Source: Pochonia chlamydosporia 170
Lineage: Eukaryota > Ascomycota > Sordariomycetes > Hypocreales > Clavicipitaceae
Assembly: GCF_001653235.2 (NCBI RefSeq)
Contig: NC_035790.1
Location: 1-64,000 of the forward strand
DNA: 64,000 nt
Direction of reading: 5' to 3'
The notes beneath the pieces were generated by a model. That model made no database searches. It had not been told where the DNA came from and was given only the letters and a program-made list of their open reading frames with translations. This document shows positions 43,401 through 53,159 of this stretch, piece by piece (position 1 is the first letter of the stretch; every line of letters begins with the position of its first letter). A program made the position numbers and the translations under genes.

Positions 43401-43556
43401 AAACTTGGTATCTCTCCAAGGCAAGCGTGGGAAGACGGGAAAATAAGCGCTTGCTATGTACAAACATTCTCATCTGCAAAAGCGCGAATAAGATACTTTG
43501 AAGTGGAACTGCCACCACATCTTAGGAAGGAAGGCCTAAGGCAAAGAGGCATATAG
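40464..43556 (+). CDS. OrsD/tyrosine-recombinase-like protein, copy B
   Basis: A 1,030-residue open frame. Order: TTPWLKHTRW motif typical of fungal proteins that follow an OrsD domain; helical region (KSYWKHFICYVFRAL); a long Glu/Asp-rich tract (about residues 245-315); the conserved block (FQLSMMFWIYQ, PLSELIELKAMGRS, LPGWCFLDKPEN). Next come recombinase-like motifs: NRGTEATSIRLRN, SYNKSRASNN, LYRQAAIAIAKRY and GHRPQMLLTAY. A C-terminal OrsD-like finger pair (ILICVACES, FRCNICRH, CYVQTFSSAKARIRYFEV) closes the protein. The true start may lie upstream at 39856. OrsD (DUF3505) has no established function; the catalytic role is inference from motif order and spacing. By eye it shares most of its sequence with copy A. 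Confidence 0.7.
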   Translation: MTLPSLRPDKVQSTSTHLFTPPPTSPYCFSFHNDTTPSILQRYENFADNADVLLAQEAAEDRRRQARTEQAWRESQQHSCEEDNETTPWLKHTRWPETFRNRPLDIITASARQPARGPYQGSEDYLLGYWRGLPLYSPAAAEAQLRLLMRAVDDVFDRAKATLASTSYRSRCWLSSHWKDEFWHRPLRILPPSTEQKYKSYWKHFICYVFRALAHKPVLRREIYNVPLGTDDVIMMRHILELVSQLQKEEEEGEELAETITESSSDEQDEDDQEMSEDGSESFHEAHSDSEGESEEDAEEQEDEDDEDDDIQDENGVLDHVFHLPTGTRLKLCEALFQLSMMFWIYQCPAGTMSSSTLIHFTAVMGVHRSSLAFRDAYNSTPMLAAVIWIGRLMFLEYSLPLYNYNTLVCTWPSRDAYPSQPARLETIRAKYMLRGCYSPLSELIELKAMGRSIVKREGVPGNLTWAPDGHSFTIGNAKVVRLSEFCTTYQAAISNVQERVAEMMLGWQPEVDLSQVRDDLTCRLPGWCFLDKPENNLGNIYKAMARRAWSSTFRGQALAKAGHWLPGPCLAYLEAGTKLGTMAFTSIHITPTLPNRGTEATSIRLRNTKLTIRNIFIREGQLLIIVSYNKSRASNNHAFYVVRYLRDDLASALFLYIAYIQPFLDFLANQLQLPQYHSNEYFFPDPKHKKKHLSSMQATEALRSLTRHLQTPWTLSLYRQAAIAIAKRYISELIREKNFYYPSEASTPIRMIAAGVGHRPQMLLTAYAIDSALPTRLQPELLEMYRQLSALWQAWNREYYMQHCVGGSSGSRNASAKLAMEDLGLTITSTTQRTSAQKRRQSEDPSTDHAQRRKKILSNGGTKGDVTAAGAIKEGFPNGFIYNAEYRILICVACESMVFPGKPSFYTHLNRHRILGSLCKAYIEWFGRLQLAPPKELSTPKKTIPAIPHLKIYRSFRCNICRHYTTRWELSRDHIVQHKLGISPRQAWEDGKISACYVQTFSSAKARIRYFEVELPPHLRKEGLRQRGI

Positions 43557-44217
43557 TACTGGTGATGATCCGGATCGCAGTACCGGGCCGTCACAGCCGG
43601 TTCTATATACGGGAGCCCCGCCCTCAGCAGCGGAGGAAACACTCTTCGATAGACTAAAGAACGACGTACAGGAAGCGGCGCGCGATGTGGAGGACAATGG
43701 GGCGGTTGTTGAAGATTGCGGCCGCGGCCGAGCGGACCGGGAGCCGTGGCTACTCCACACGGGTTTCCCTACCCACCTTCGGGGGGTCACGAACACGGAG
43801 ATCTGGTCGTCATTTAAGTTGCCGAAACATAGAGATACTCTGTTCCAGAGCAAGCAAGACAAAGACAATGTCAACCGTCGCGAGAATAGCAATAACAATA
43901 ACAACAATGAGGCAGGAGAGGAGGACGAGGAGGATGATGATGATCTTAGACGCATACTGGCCGCAGCCGACGCCCTTTTTAGAAGTGCCTATGCCCTAGT
44001 GTCGGATCGGTCACCAAATCGCAAAGTAACGCAGCAGCGTGCACAAACACTCAGCGACTTCGCATGGGGCGCGGGTAAAAAGGGCAGGGATACGGCATTT
44101 CGAAGGTTCAAGAACCCTTCTTCCCTGGCAGAGTACTTCAGGACGATGAAGCAGCTCCTCTGCCCAAGCCTTGTGTCCTCATGGCTTGCAAATACAAAGG
44201 CTCAAGAATATCCTTAA
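43557..44217 (+). pseudogene. OrsD/recombinase-like protein, copy C, N-terminal part only
   Basis: Directly after the stop of copy B the linker recurs as PVLYTGAPPSAAEETLFDRL (compare 40380-40450). EPWLLHTGFPTHL, an acidic tract and RILAAADALFRSAYALVSDR follow, matching the region after the PWL motif in copy B. It ends at TAA 44215-44217 before the recombinase-like core. The juxtaposition means that the C-terminal OrsD of B sits where the N-terminal OrsD of C would be. Confidence 0.6.
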
Positions 44218-44429
44218 CCTCGCCAAGAAATCGCCAGTCATCATCATTTAACACGTCTTCCTGTAAATTCCCTTCTGCGTCGGGATGTACTATAAACGCC
44301 TTAAGATCGCCTGCTTAACCAGTACCTAGGAAATCATAAGGTATGTGGAATTCCACCTTGTGTTATTGTCCACCATAAGCTTAAGCTCTGCAGTTGACTC
44401 AAAAGCCAGCTAAAAGCCCTGCATTTTAT

Positions 44430-45030
44430 CATTTTCATGCGCAAGCCGCTTAAGTATTTCGCTTCGCTGTTAGGGTGATCTAATAAATTTCACGACATTT
44501 ATGAAGTTCTGCCCACCAGGCCTTTCTTTCTCCAATGCTGTAAGTCTTTTTTTTGGCGACTGAGAAGGTCAAAAACCTGCGATTCAGCTTTAAAGGCCTT
44601 AAAGACCTCACCGTATAAAAATGCTCGCGCAACTAAGCTCAAAATATAACCATAGCAGCTCATGCGCCTGGCACGTACGTCTGTCGACTTCAAGTCCGGG
44701 TCGAGTCTTTGGTAAAGGTTTAAAAGACATGCATCATAGGTCGTAGCGTTATCAGACACAACTCCAACACGGTCTTCTATTTGCCACTCCCTGATAACTT
44801 CAAAAAGAGTTACAGCTAAGTTACCGCCACTATGACATCCCAACTGACGGCGCGCAGGGCAAGCAATCGCGTCTGATAGCAGCCCTGATGGTCGAGAAAG
44901 TGGCCTGTGACAGCCACAATAGCATAACGATTAGGCGATGTCTAAAGATGAAACCCTAAGTGAATCTTCGTGAGTGCATCACAAAGGTCTTGTTTAATCA
45001 CGCCTTCTTGGAATGGTAAACATCATTAAG
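44430..45030 (-). pseudogene. hAT transposase core remnant
   Basis: On the minus strand, IKQDLCDALTKIHLGFHL, a stop, TSPNRYAIVAVTGHFLDHQG, then VGVVSDNATTYDACLLNLYQ and MSCYGYILSLVARAFLYGEV, to DLQHWRKKGLVG. This is the hAT catalytic core (FDLWTSPNR, SDNATND, CxGHILNL) with stops. N-terminal and hATC parts are missing. It abuts the pogo-like remnant upstream. Confidence 0.7.
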
Positions 45031-45059
45031 TTGATGGCTCCTCGAATGTCAGGCTGAAC

Positions 45060-45480
45060 CCGGCGTTTCCTTCTGAACAGGCGTCTTTCCGAACTTCAAA
45101 AAACCAGGCCATTGTTCCCTAAACCTTCCATGATACCTGCTTCATCCATGTTGTACCTGTTCTCCGGCTTAATAGCCTGGATCTCGGGAATGTAGAAATT
45201 TCTAAACCAAGGTCGAATTACCTGAGTGGAAGCACCGTTAACACGTGCAGAGTCTCTGTGATAGCACCTCCGTGTCCGAAAAACAGGGTTTCTTCTCAAA
45301 AAAGTTTGCATCCAGTGTTTTCCAAGTGGCTCGTGGTCCCCTTTAACGGCAAGCATGCGCTGCGCGAACTGTCTGATCTGCGAGTGTGTGGGAGGGAGGC
45401 CTAGAACATCCTGGATTAGAATCCATTCCGTAATTTTATTTTCTTGCGTCTGGGAAAGCTTCTGGAGGGAAGAAAATGCA
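45060..45480 (-). pseudogene. pogo-like transposase N-terminal remnant
   Basis: From the minus strand, LQKLSQTQENKITEWILIQD, PPTHSQIRQFAQRMLAV, GKHWMQTFLRRNP, then ENRYNMDEAGIMEGLGNNGL. This matches the CENP-B-type helix-turn-helix and first catalytic Asp region of pogo/Fot-type transposases. It is different from the family at 35637-37298. The frame ends at 45096, and downstream sequence changes to hAT. Confidence 0.7.
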
Positions 45481-45493
45481 TCCTTTTGTTGCG

Positions 45494-45575
45494 ATTGAAC
45501 TTACTTCTATTCAATTCTGGCTGACAGCTCTCATACCTATATATACCTGGTGGCACGGGCCCGTGCCACTTGGCA
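45494..45575 (-). repeat. Dispersed repeat with GTGGCAC palindrome, copy 2
   Basis: Reverse-oriented copy of 12654-12735. It contains the perfect 20-bp palindrome GTGGCACGGGCCCGTGCCAC at 45550-45569. Its position just upstream of a pogo-like remnant suggests it is a terminal region of that element. Confidence 0.65.
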
Positions 45576-46165
45576 GCGACTCATCTGCCTAAAAATGTCT
45601 TCGTACATGATTCACACTAAGTCAACACCTTTGTGCATTCCCGACCGTGCAGGCGGCGGTTGAAGAGAGTGGCCCTTGGAACACTCCACTCCGTCGAGGT
45701 CTTTCTGATAGACTTCCCATTAGCGACCGCCTCAAGCGAATGGCTGATGTCATGCTCAGTGTATCACACTTTCATTAAATCAGAAAGGCACATGCAAAAT
45801 ATAACGAATGGGAGCCATAATTCATGGAGTCATCAAGCGTCGAAATAGATGATGTGGTTGGTGATGCGGGTTTTGCGGGTGGCCCATATGAGGGGTGGCC
45901 TACATCTATGTGCAGGGACTTAAATCTAGACTAATACATAACTGGTCTGATGCAATCGGGAACAATCTCCTTGTTGGCCGGTCATGGCTCGGCGAAGTTC
46001 GCGGAGACTTGTCCCGGAGACTTTCTGACGTGGCTACTTTAGCCCGGATGCCGTCCGTTCATTCTGACAAGTATATAAACTCTCTTTATGCAGTATGTAT
46101 TTTCTCCAAGAAAATAATTCCAACCAATGCCTACACAAATTAACAATAATACATTATCCTACAAA
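45576..46165 (+). promoter_or_regulatory. Upstream region of the GliT-like gene
   Basis: No gene recognised. The start context is CTACAAAATGA. A TATA-like TATATAAAC lies about 95 bp upstream of the chosen ATG (about 46071). An in-frame ATG at 46127 would add 13 residues. Confidence 0.4.
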
Positions 46166-47178
46166 ATGACAGCCAAATTGTACGACGTGCTCGTTATCGG
46201 CGGCGGCCCCGCAGGCTTGTCCATGGCAACAGCATTAGCTCGACAGGTCTATTCAGCTTTAGTTTTGGACTCTGGCGAGTATCGTAACGCGAGAGCAACT
46301 CATATGCACACTGTTCCTGGCTTTGACCACGTAGATCCAGCAGATTTCCGAGCCAAGGTTCGTGATGATTTGCGACGGAGATACGAGCATATTTGGTTCA
46401 AGACGGCCAAGATCAAGGAGGTGCGCAAACTGGACAGCGGCATCTTTGAAGCCACTGATGAGAATGGAGATAAATATACTGGCAAGAAGCTAGGTCTAGG
46501 GACTGGTGTGCAAGATATTTCACCAGTAGATATTGAAGGGTATGAGGAGTGCTGGGGTTATGGCGTGTAAGTTGTTTTCAGTGGCCCAAACAGGCTTCAT
46601 ACATCCCATACTAACTTGTTAGATTTCACTGCTTATTCTGTCACGGCTTTGAAGAACGTGGAGCTGAATCGGTTGGCGTTCTTGCCGGTGGCATGCTGAC
46701 TGCCCCCGAGATGATATCTCACATAGCCCTCATGGCGAAGCGCCTGGCCAAGAGCACTACTGTTTACACAAACGGGAACACAACCCTCCTGAATCAAGTT
46801 AAACCAATGCTACACAGTAGTAAAATCTCATATGAAGACAGAAAGAATACGAAGCTAGAATTGGAGAATAGAACCGGGCCGGGCGTAATTGTACACCTTG
46901 CAGATGGGACCACCAAGAGAGAAGGCTTCGTGGCAAATCATCCGCAGGTCGAACAACGGGCGCCATTTGCAACACAGTTGGGATTAGAGCTCTCGCCTGC
47001 AGGAGATATTGTGATCACGCCTCCATTTAATGAGACGAGTGTGAAGGGATGCTTTGCTGCCGGTGACGCGGCTACTATGATGAAGAGTGCGGTGCAGGCT
47101 ATTCAGCTGGGTGTTACTGCTGGAGCTGGGTTGGTGTTTCAGCTGCAACTTGAGTTGGATGAGAAGGATGAATTGTAG
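46166..47178 (+). CDS. GliT-like FAD-dependent dithiol oxidoreductase
   Basis: Two exons, 46166-46566 and 46623-47178, giving 318 residues. The 56-bp intron has GTAAGT, branch CTAAC and TTAG, and the phase fits (codon GT|A). N-terminal FAD-binding motif VIGGGPAGLSMATALA; redox-active CLFCHG (C-x2-C) straight after the intron; a degenerate NADPH-binding loop (GVLAGGMLTAPEMISH); C-terminal second FAD motif GCFAAGDAATMMKSAVQAIQ. Size and motif order match the thioredoxin-reductase-like family that includes GliT, which oxidises dithiols to disulfides in fungal metabolite pathways. No gliotoxin-type biosynthetic genes are adjacent, so the substrate is unknown. Confidence 0.9.
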
Positions 47179-47735
47179 GTTCTAGTTGTTATTTAGAGCT
47201 TTGATATTGGTAGTGGAGCCAGCTTCGGGTGTCTTAATATAATGTTTCTGGCCTCAAAACATTTCTCCCTCTTTGAATGACAGATTTGCCGTGTTTAGTT
47301 CGCCATTCGGCCCGAGCAAGTCGTCCGGCACACATAACCCTAAGGCCCACCTGCGAGAAGGCGGTTAGTGCAACAGCTACCAACCAGAACAGAGGACGTA
47401 CCTTACGCGAAACTCTGCAATCGACCAGATTCTATCGTGGCCAATATCCCTTTTGCACGCCGACCCAGAAATTCGAAACGCCAATCAGGAATAAGGTCCG
47501 TCATCACCTCGCGACACAGTTCGTCCTCGGTGGTGTAGCCATACACTGAAGAGTCTGGAGACTCAAAACCGTCACTTTCGGACCCCGTCATGATATTACG
47601 TCGCCTCTGCTTGTGTATGCATCGGTTCCTATTAATGTCGTTCTTGAGGAAGTGTTCCAGATCGGATCGAGTGGAGATGTACTACGTGTTCCAGAACCCA
47701 TGACGGGTATGCTGTAACGGGTATGTAGTACTTCA
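47179..47735. other. Intergenic, no gene recognised
   Basis: A 62-residue minus-strand frame (47403-47591) begins MTGSESDGFESPDSSVYGYT; it may be a gene fragment but I recognise no family. Confidence 0.35.
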
Positions 47736-47739
47736 ATCA

Positions 47740-48777
47740 TGTTCCATTTGTCTGGACTATTTCCTGCCAAGCATCGTTTGACGAGCTTAAGACCTTGCTG
47801 ATTGGCGCCCCCCTTCTGGCTCAATGGGATCCAGACCGAGAGACGATACTAGAGACAGACTCATCGGGTTATGTTGTTGGAGGATCGCTATCGCAGAGAG
47901 ACAACGAAGGACTCCTGCACCCAGTTGCCTTCTTTTCCAAGAAGAACGCCCCTGCTGAGTGTAACTACTCAATCCATGATAAGGAGTTGCTTGCTATCAT
48001 CCGCTGCCTAGAGCATTGGGACCCAGAGCTGCGCAGTGTAGCCTCCTTCGAAATCCTTACTGACCACCTTAACCTCCAGTATTTCACGAAGAAGCAGCAG
48101 CTTAGCGAAAGACAAGCTAAATGGGCTGAGATTCTTTCCCGATATAACTTCGTTATCCGGTATCGCCCTCGCCGGCAGGCTATAGTGCCCGATGCCCTCT
48201 CTCGACGAGAACAAGATATGCCAGTAGGGCTAGACGACGAAATGTTACAAGGACGCAGGATGCAGTTACTTCAACCTGTAAAAGGAATGAAGGGAGTCTT
48301 TATAGTACACGCTGAAGCTCCTGTAGTAGTGAAAGCTGGTTATATAAGGAAAGGCGACTCTGACCAACCGGATGACCCCACAGCCAGCCGTGACCCCTCG
48401 GTTGGGAACCCCTTTACTGAAGATAAACTACAAGAACTCTGGAACGAAGGTCTACAGAAGCACAACCGGTATTGGCTAATAAGAGAAGCGGTGCAGAGAG
48501 GCGATAGGCGCCTCCCGTCACAATGGCTACTAACCTCTCTATCGGAATGCTCTATAGATGCAGGACAACGACTCTGCTGGAGAGAGAGAATTTGGATCCC
48601 TCAATAAGAGCCTCTCCGCACGAAGATCATCCAGGAGACTCACGACTCAATGCTAACTGGTCACCCGGGAAGAGATATGCTTAAGTCTTTAATTAGCAAG
48701 AGATTCTACTGGCCAGGTCTAGACGATGATGTTAGACGATTTATGCGGAACTGCGATATCTGCGGCCGAAGCACCGT
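47740..48777 (+). pseudogene. Ty3/Gypsy pol fragment: RNase H to integrase zinc finger
   Basis: In frame from about 47740 (SFDELKTLLIGAPLLAQWDP). Gypsy RNase H follows: LETDSSGYVVGGSLSQ, HPVAFFSKKNAPAECNYSIH, DKELLAIIRCLEHW, then LSRYNFVIRYRPRRQAIVPD. After a stop at 48605-48607, the integrase HHCC finger appears (THDSMLTGHPGRDM, then FMRNCDICGRS). It is cut off at 48777 by the hAT terminus. Reverse transcriptase and the integrase core are missing. Confidence 0.85.
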
Positions 48778-48980
48778 CAGTGTAGTAAATAATATAAACA
48801 ATACGTATATTGGCAATATGGACCCCCTCACAATATTATTGTATTGTCAAGTGATGCGTATTGTATTACGCAATACGGCGTTGGTCCATATTGTATTGTA
48901 TTGCCAAGAACCCAATATATTGGCAATACGACAATATATCCCCTATATTGCACGTGACGGTTTTTATTCGGCTGCCGCAA

Positions 48981-51141
48981 CTATATTATGGTGCTTGGAA
49001 TATCTGGTATCCCAAACCATGACTTCAAACACTCTAACGCTTCAATTACATCACTCCCCATCCGATTTCGCCGATCCGTGATGGTTATCTTTGCCCCAGA
49101 GAAGAGCCTTTCAGGTTCCGCAGACATTGCGGGAATTGACAGTATATCCACGGCCATTTTGCTTAAGTTAGGATAGGTCTTTTGCTGGGTCTCCTCTAGC
49201 CACCATGTAAGGGCGCTTGTAAACCCATACACCCGTTCGGTCCTACAATAATGCTCATACTCGTCTGTGATAGGTGCCGGTTGTAGATGCTTATTCCTCC
49301 ATTTTAAGAACTCGTTCGTAGTTGTCGATGGTGCCTTAGAGAGGGGAAGTGATTCCACGGGTTTATATTCACCCCACAGAGTCTTAATCAACTTCTTTGA
49401 CGACTCAACCCACTCTTTCTTCCAGTTCTCATGTATGTAGTGCCATTTATGCGAGGGGTGGAGCACGATAGCTGCAACGTAGGCTGGCGATTCGTCAGTG
49501 AGGCGATAATACTTATCCAATTTCGCCCAGCCCGAATTATACATTGGTGCCATAATCGGATCATCAGTATATGCCTCTTTTCCTGCTTCGAACTGTGCCA
49601 ACACGAAGTCCATAGCCAAGAGGACATTATCGAGAGTTGCAAATGATGATTCCAGAGCCTTAGTTGTCATTTTGAGCTTCTCTAAAAATGATTTGATCTT
49701 CTCGAGGATGGCCCAGTCCTCTGCAGAGAGCTCGTCTCCAGCACACTCTGCTTCTACCCATTTGTTGAAATAGCCATTAATTGCGTCTCTAAGATTCAAG
49801 GCCGCTTGCAGCATGGTATACCACGAATTCCACCTTGTGTCGTTGTCTCGCGCAAGCTTGCGGTTATGGCTAATAGCCATAAACTTTTGGCTGCGTTGAA
49901 CACTTCTTTGAATATAAACGACAAAATTATGAAGCTTGCCAAGAGGACCTTTTTGCCGCCACGCTTCAATCTGCTTTAGTGTCACATTATGCAGACCCAA
50001 ATCTTCCTGTTCGAGCTTCTCGTTATCGGTAACGAAGAGGAAGGCTTTTGCGGCTAGGTTGATAATATGACCTTGGCAGCGGAGTCGGTGAGATTTGGGA
50101 TCATATTGAATGTCAAATTGGCGTAGAAGGGCTATAAATGTTAGCAGCGCTCTAAAGAAATAGTGAGTTATACCGACCAAGAGAAAGGGACTTCATCATT
50201 GTGTCGTTGTTGCTTGCATTGTCCATCACGAAATATCCAAGTTTGGAAGCAAAACCCCAGTCTTCAACCACTTCCATGATTGCCGCAGCAAGGTGAGAAC
50301 CATCATGCTCACTGTCGATGTCTTTTAAGGCCAAAGTGTGGTGTTCTAGCTTGCAGTCTTCCGTGACATAGTGAGCAACTATACCTAAGATTGCTAAAGA
50401 GTTGGGAGAAGTCCAAAGGTCGCAGCTGATGTGAATCCTTGACTTTGCGGACTGTATGCGCTGCTTGACCTTCTCCTTCTGATCTTCATACTGCCGCATA
50501 ATCCATTTCTTGACAGTTTGGTGCGTGTCTGGAAGCCAAGTATCGACGTCGGCATTAATGTAGGCCAATAGGGCTCGGAATTCTGGGCATTCCACCAGCC
50601 GAAATGGAAGAGAACAGGCGGTAATAAACCTTACGTACAACACTTCGAGCTGGTCCGGGTCGATCGAGTCTCCGTATTGATCGTTAAACCGGCGGCGTTT
50701 TCGGACATTTTCTTCAGCCGTAAGACGAGCTTGTTCAAGAATAGTTCTTATAGTTCTTACTTTAGCGGATCGTGGAGCGCCTTTTGGGAGACCATGACCG
50801 TCAGGGGGAGGGTCCGTGAGGTGCTTGGCTGGAGCCGCAGTTCCACCAGAACAAGAATATGTTTTCTCGCAGTGTTTGCAGCGCCATTCCTCTTTTCCAG
50901 TTCGTTGATTGTAATATCTGGTTTCAATCTCCTCGTCTGGCATATGACAGAAGACCCATGACGTTCTTGGCTTCGCGCAAGAGGCTATAGAGGCTGTGTG
51001 AGGTCGCGACGATTGGTATTGAGAGGTTCGGCTCTCGTCTGTGTCATGTAGCTGCTGACCGGAACTCTCCGAAAGGTTGTCGGATGTTATTGAACCTTTT
51101 CGTTGCGACGGTTGAACAAACTGCAAGCGTTGTTGAGGCAT
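48981..51141 (-). CDS. hAT transposase, two exons
   Basis: Exons 51141-50178 and 50131-48981 (minus), separated by a 46-bp intron (GTCGGT to TATAG, branch CTAAC), give 704 residues. The frame is also open upstream of the chosen start (MPQQRLQFVQPSQRK). N-terminal BED-like finger: WRCKHCEKTYSCSGGTAAPA then KHL. Core: HISCDLWTSPNSLAILGIVA, FVMDNASNNDTMM, then GHIINLAAKAFLF after the intron and GPLGKLHNFVVY. C-terminal hATC: LSKMAVDILSIPAMSAEPER, LFSGAKITITDRRN. No stops, so the protein could be functional. Confidence 0.9.
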
Positions 51142-51159
51142 TATCGTAAGGGGCACCAG

Positions 51160-51320
51160 GCTTATTTTCGCCAAAAAGGCTCTTGGAAACAACAGTTTGA
51201 TCGCATTAAAGAAAAAAGTAGAGCTGAAAGTTTTCAGAGAGCTGGCTAGCTAGGCACATGCTTAACACTTGGGGTTTTCTGGCGCCGCCTCCATTTAGTG
51301 GCGTTATTCGCGTCGCGTCA
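51160..51320 (-). repeat. LTR-like remnant inside the hAT element
   Basis: GGAGAGCTGGCTAGCTAG-type sequence plus TTTAGTGGCGTTATT is shared, with substitutions, between about 51230-51310 and 53753-53842. On the minus strand the second copy sits in an LTR-like context, so this is likely a fragment of the same LTR. Confidence 0.4.
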
Positions 51321-51586
51321 AGCGAGTGCAGACCAACAGTCCTACCCGGTACAATTGTTTATTGTACGTCTATTACGTGTTTTCGTCGATGTAAATGTCA
51401 GCGGAAGTGAATTTATTCTATGTTTCACCAATCAATATAAACAATATATTGCCAATATGAATCGCCTTGTATTGTATTGTCACAATATCGCAAACTCCGT
51501 ATGGTATTGTCACAATATCAGAAAATGCATATCATATGGTATGTATTGCGGTATATTGTTTTATTGTCATATTATTTACCACACTG

Positions 51587-52421
51587 GTTGCAGTCCAGAT
51601 CTGGTTGAAGGAAAAGGCTACGGTTCCCCCTCGCGTGTTCTTGAACCGAACGGTTTGGTCTTGTGCTTTCTTCGGCACTTGCTTGGGTGCCTCTTTTTTC
51701 GTCGTCCTCTACTACGTATGTGCCTTTTATACATTGTCTACGAACTCACCCACACTAACGCTTTTTGCAGCTCCCCATCTGGTTCCAAGCCGTGAAAGGC
51801 ACATCCGCCATCCAATCCGGTATCAAAAACATACCCATGATTCTCTCCGTCGTCATCTTCTCCATCATCTCCGGCGGTCTCGTCACCACCCTTGGATACT
51901 ACACCCCCTTCATGATTGCCTCCGCCATCCTCATGTCCGTCGGTGCCGGTATGCTTTCCACCTTTGACGTCGACACCGGCGTGGCCCACTGGATCGGCTA
52001 TCAAATTATCTTCGGTATCGGTGTTGGTCTGGGCATGCAGCAGGCCATGGTTGCTATTCAGGCTTCTGTCGCCGGCGCCGATGTTGCCATTGGCACTGCA
52101 ATCATCATCTTCTCTCAGACCCTCGGCGGTGCCCTCTTCATCTGCGTCGCGCAAAACGTCTTTCAGAACAAGCTTGTTTCCAACATTGCTGATGCGCATA
52201 TTACCGGTCTTAACCCGGCAAGCGTGGTGTCCGTTGGTGCTACCCAGGTCCAGACTTTGATTCCTACAAAGTTTCTGCCCGCAGTTCTTCACGCCTACAA
52301 TGGTGCTGTCACCAACACCTTTTATGTGTCGGCTGCAATGGCAGCCTTGTCCCTCGTTGGCGCTGTTGCTGCGCCGTGGAACTCTGTTAAAGACAAGAAG
52401 ATTGAAATAGCTGCAGCTTAA
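51587..52421 (+). pseudogene. MFS drug-efflux transporter, 3' half only
   Basis: Coding sequence begins right at the hAT end (LVAVQIWLKEKATVPPRVFL, overlapping the last bases of the terminus). It continues through TVWSCAFFGTCLGASFFVVL, a 55-bp intron (51716-51770, branch ACTAAC) and LPIWFQAVKGTSAIQSGIKN to the stop at 52421. QxWxxxxATVPPR and LPIWFQAVKGxSAxxSG are hallmarks of fungal 14-helix DHA2 MFS pumps for toxins and drugs. The N-terminal helices, roughly half the protein, are absent. The remaining exons show no stops, so the truncation looks fairly recent. Confidence 0.85.
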
Positions 52422-53150
52422 AAGGCAATCATGCTTCTGTATATTAAAAAAGTTAAGACATGAGCCGACGTCTCGGTTTTCTTTTTACTTAGCATCAGTC
52501 TTTCCACTCTGATGGCCAAAAATATGGGTTAGCGGAATATGATTTGAGTATCTCTACTAGACGACTGCTCTCTTATAACGGACTGAGTCCTTGACGTGTA
52601 TATGTCGGATAAGGCTGCCTCTGTTGATTGAACAAGCAGACTTGGAATAATTGCTGGATGTCATAAAATCATAGATATCAGATGTTAAGAGGCTGGCTAG
52701 CCACCTGGAAATATCAGAAGGCTGGTATTAGTGCTTCTTTGCTGGAGATAAATGACATGAATCCCTCTGGCCAGGAAAAAAGGAAAGAAAAAAGGACAAG
52801 GGAATCCAGAATACAATTCAGACTGTTAAGTACTGTATCTTTTGTGTAGCAATTCAGAAATTGGAACAGCGTAACGCGACTGTATAACGGCCGCGGCGAT
52901 GACCCTGTGGCGGTAATAAGGAAGTGGTAGGAAGCGATTCTTGTGGTATAGTCGTGCATAGCACAACCGGAGCGGTAGAAACATTGCTTTGAGGAATCGT
53001 AACGCTGAGAACTACTGTTAGCATACTAAGCGTAGGAGTAAAAGAGGAAGGGTTATCGACAACGTCTGGTGTAAACGACCCCAGTGGGGAGGTATAGGGG
53101 GTGCCGACATTACGGACGCCAGGCTACGGAATAAATCAGGCATGGCAGGA
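52422..53150. other. Downstream of the MFS fragment, no gene recognised
   Basis: MFS 3' region then sequence without recognisable genes. Confidence 0.4.
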
Positions 53151-53159
53151 GGCTGTATG

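Larger units (their letters stand above)
48778..51586 (-). mobile_element. Intact hAT transposon without matching target duplication
   Basis: A 2,809-bp element; both ends read CAGTGT(A/G)GTAAATAAT inward (48778-48793 and 51571-51586), with AT-rich CAATA/TATTG subterminal repeats on both sides (48795-48950, 51430-51570). The 8-bp flanks differ (AGCACCGT left, GTTGCAGT right). The left neighbour is Gypsy and the right neighbour an MFS gene. A segment at about 51160-51320 resembles an LTR and may be a nested remnant. Confidence 0.85.

Noticed and set aside
34800..44217. Intact Starship element
   Set aside because: No complete DUF3435 captain, cargo boundaries or terminal motifs are visible; only a possible zinc-finger tail remains.
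46127..46165. Upstream ATG as start of the GliT-like protein
   Set aside because: It would add a 13-residue Asn-rich leader not expected before the FAD motif; the ATG at 46166 has a better context. Not excluded.
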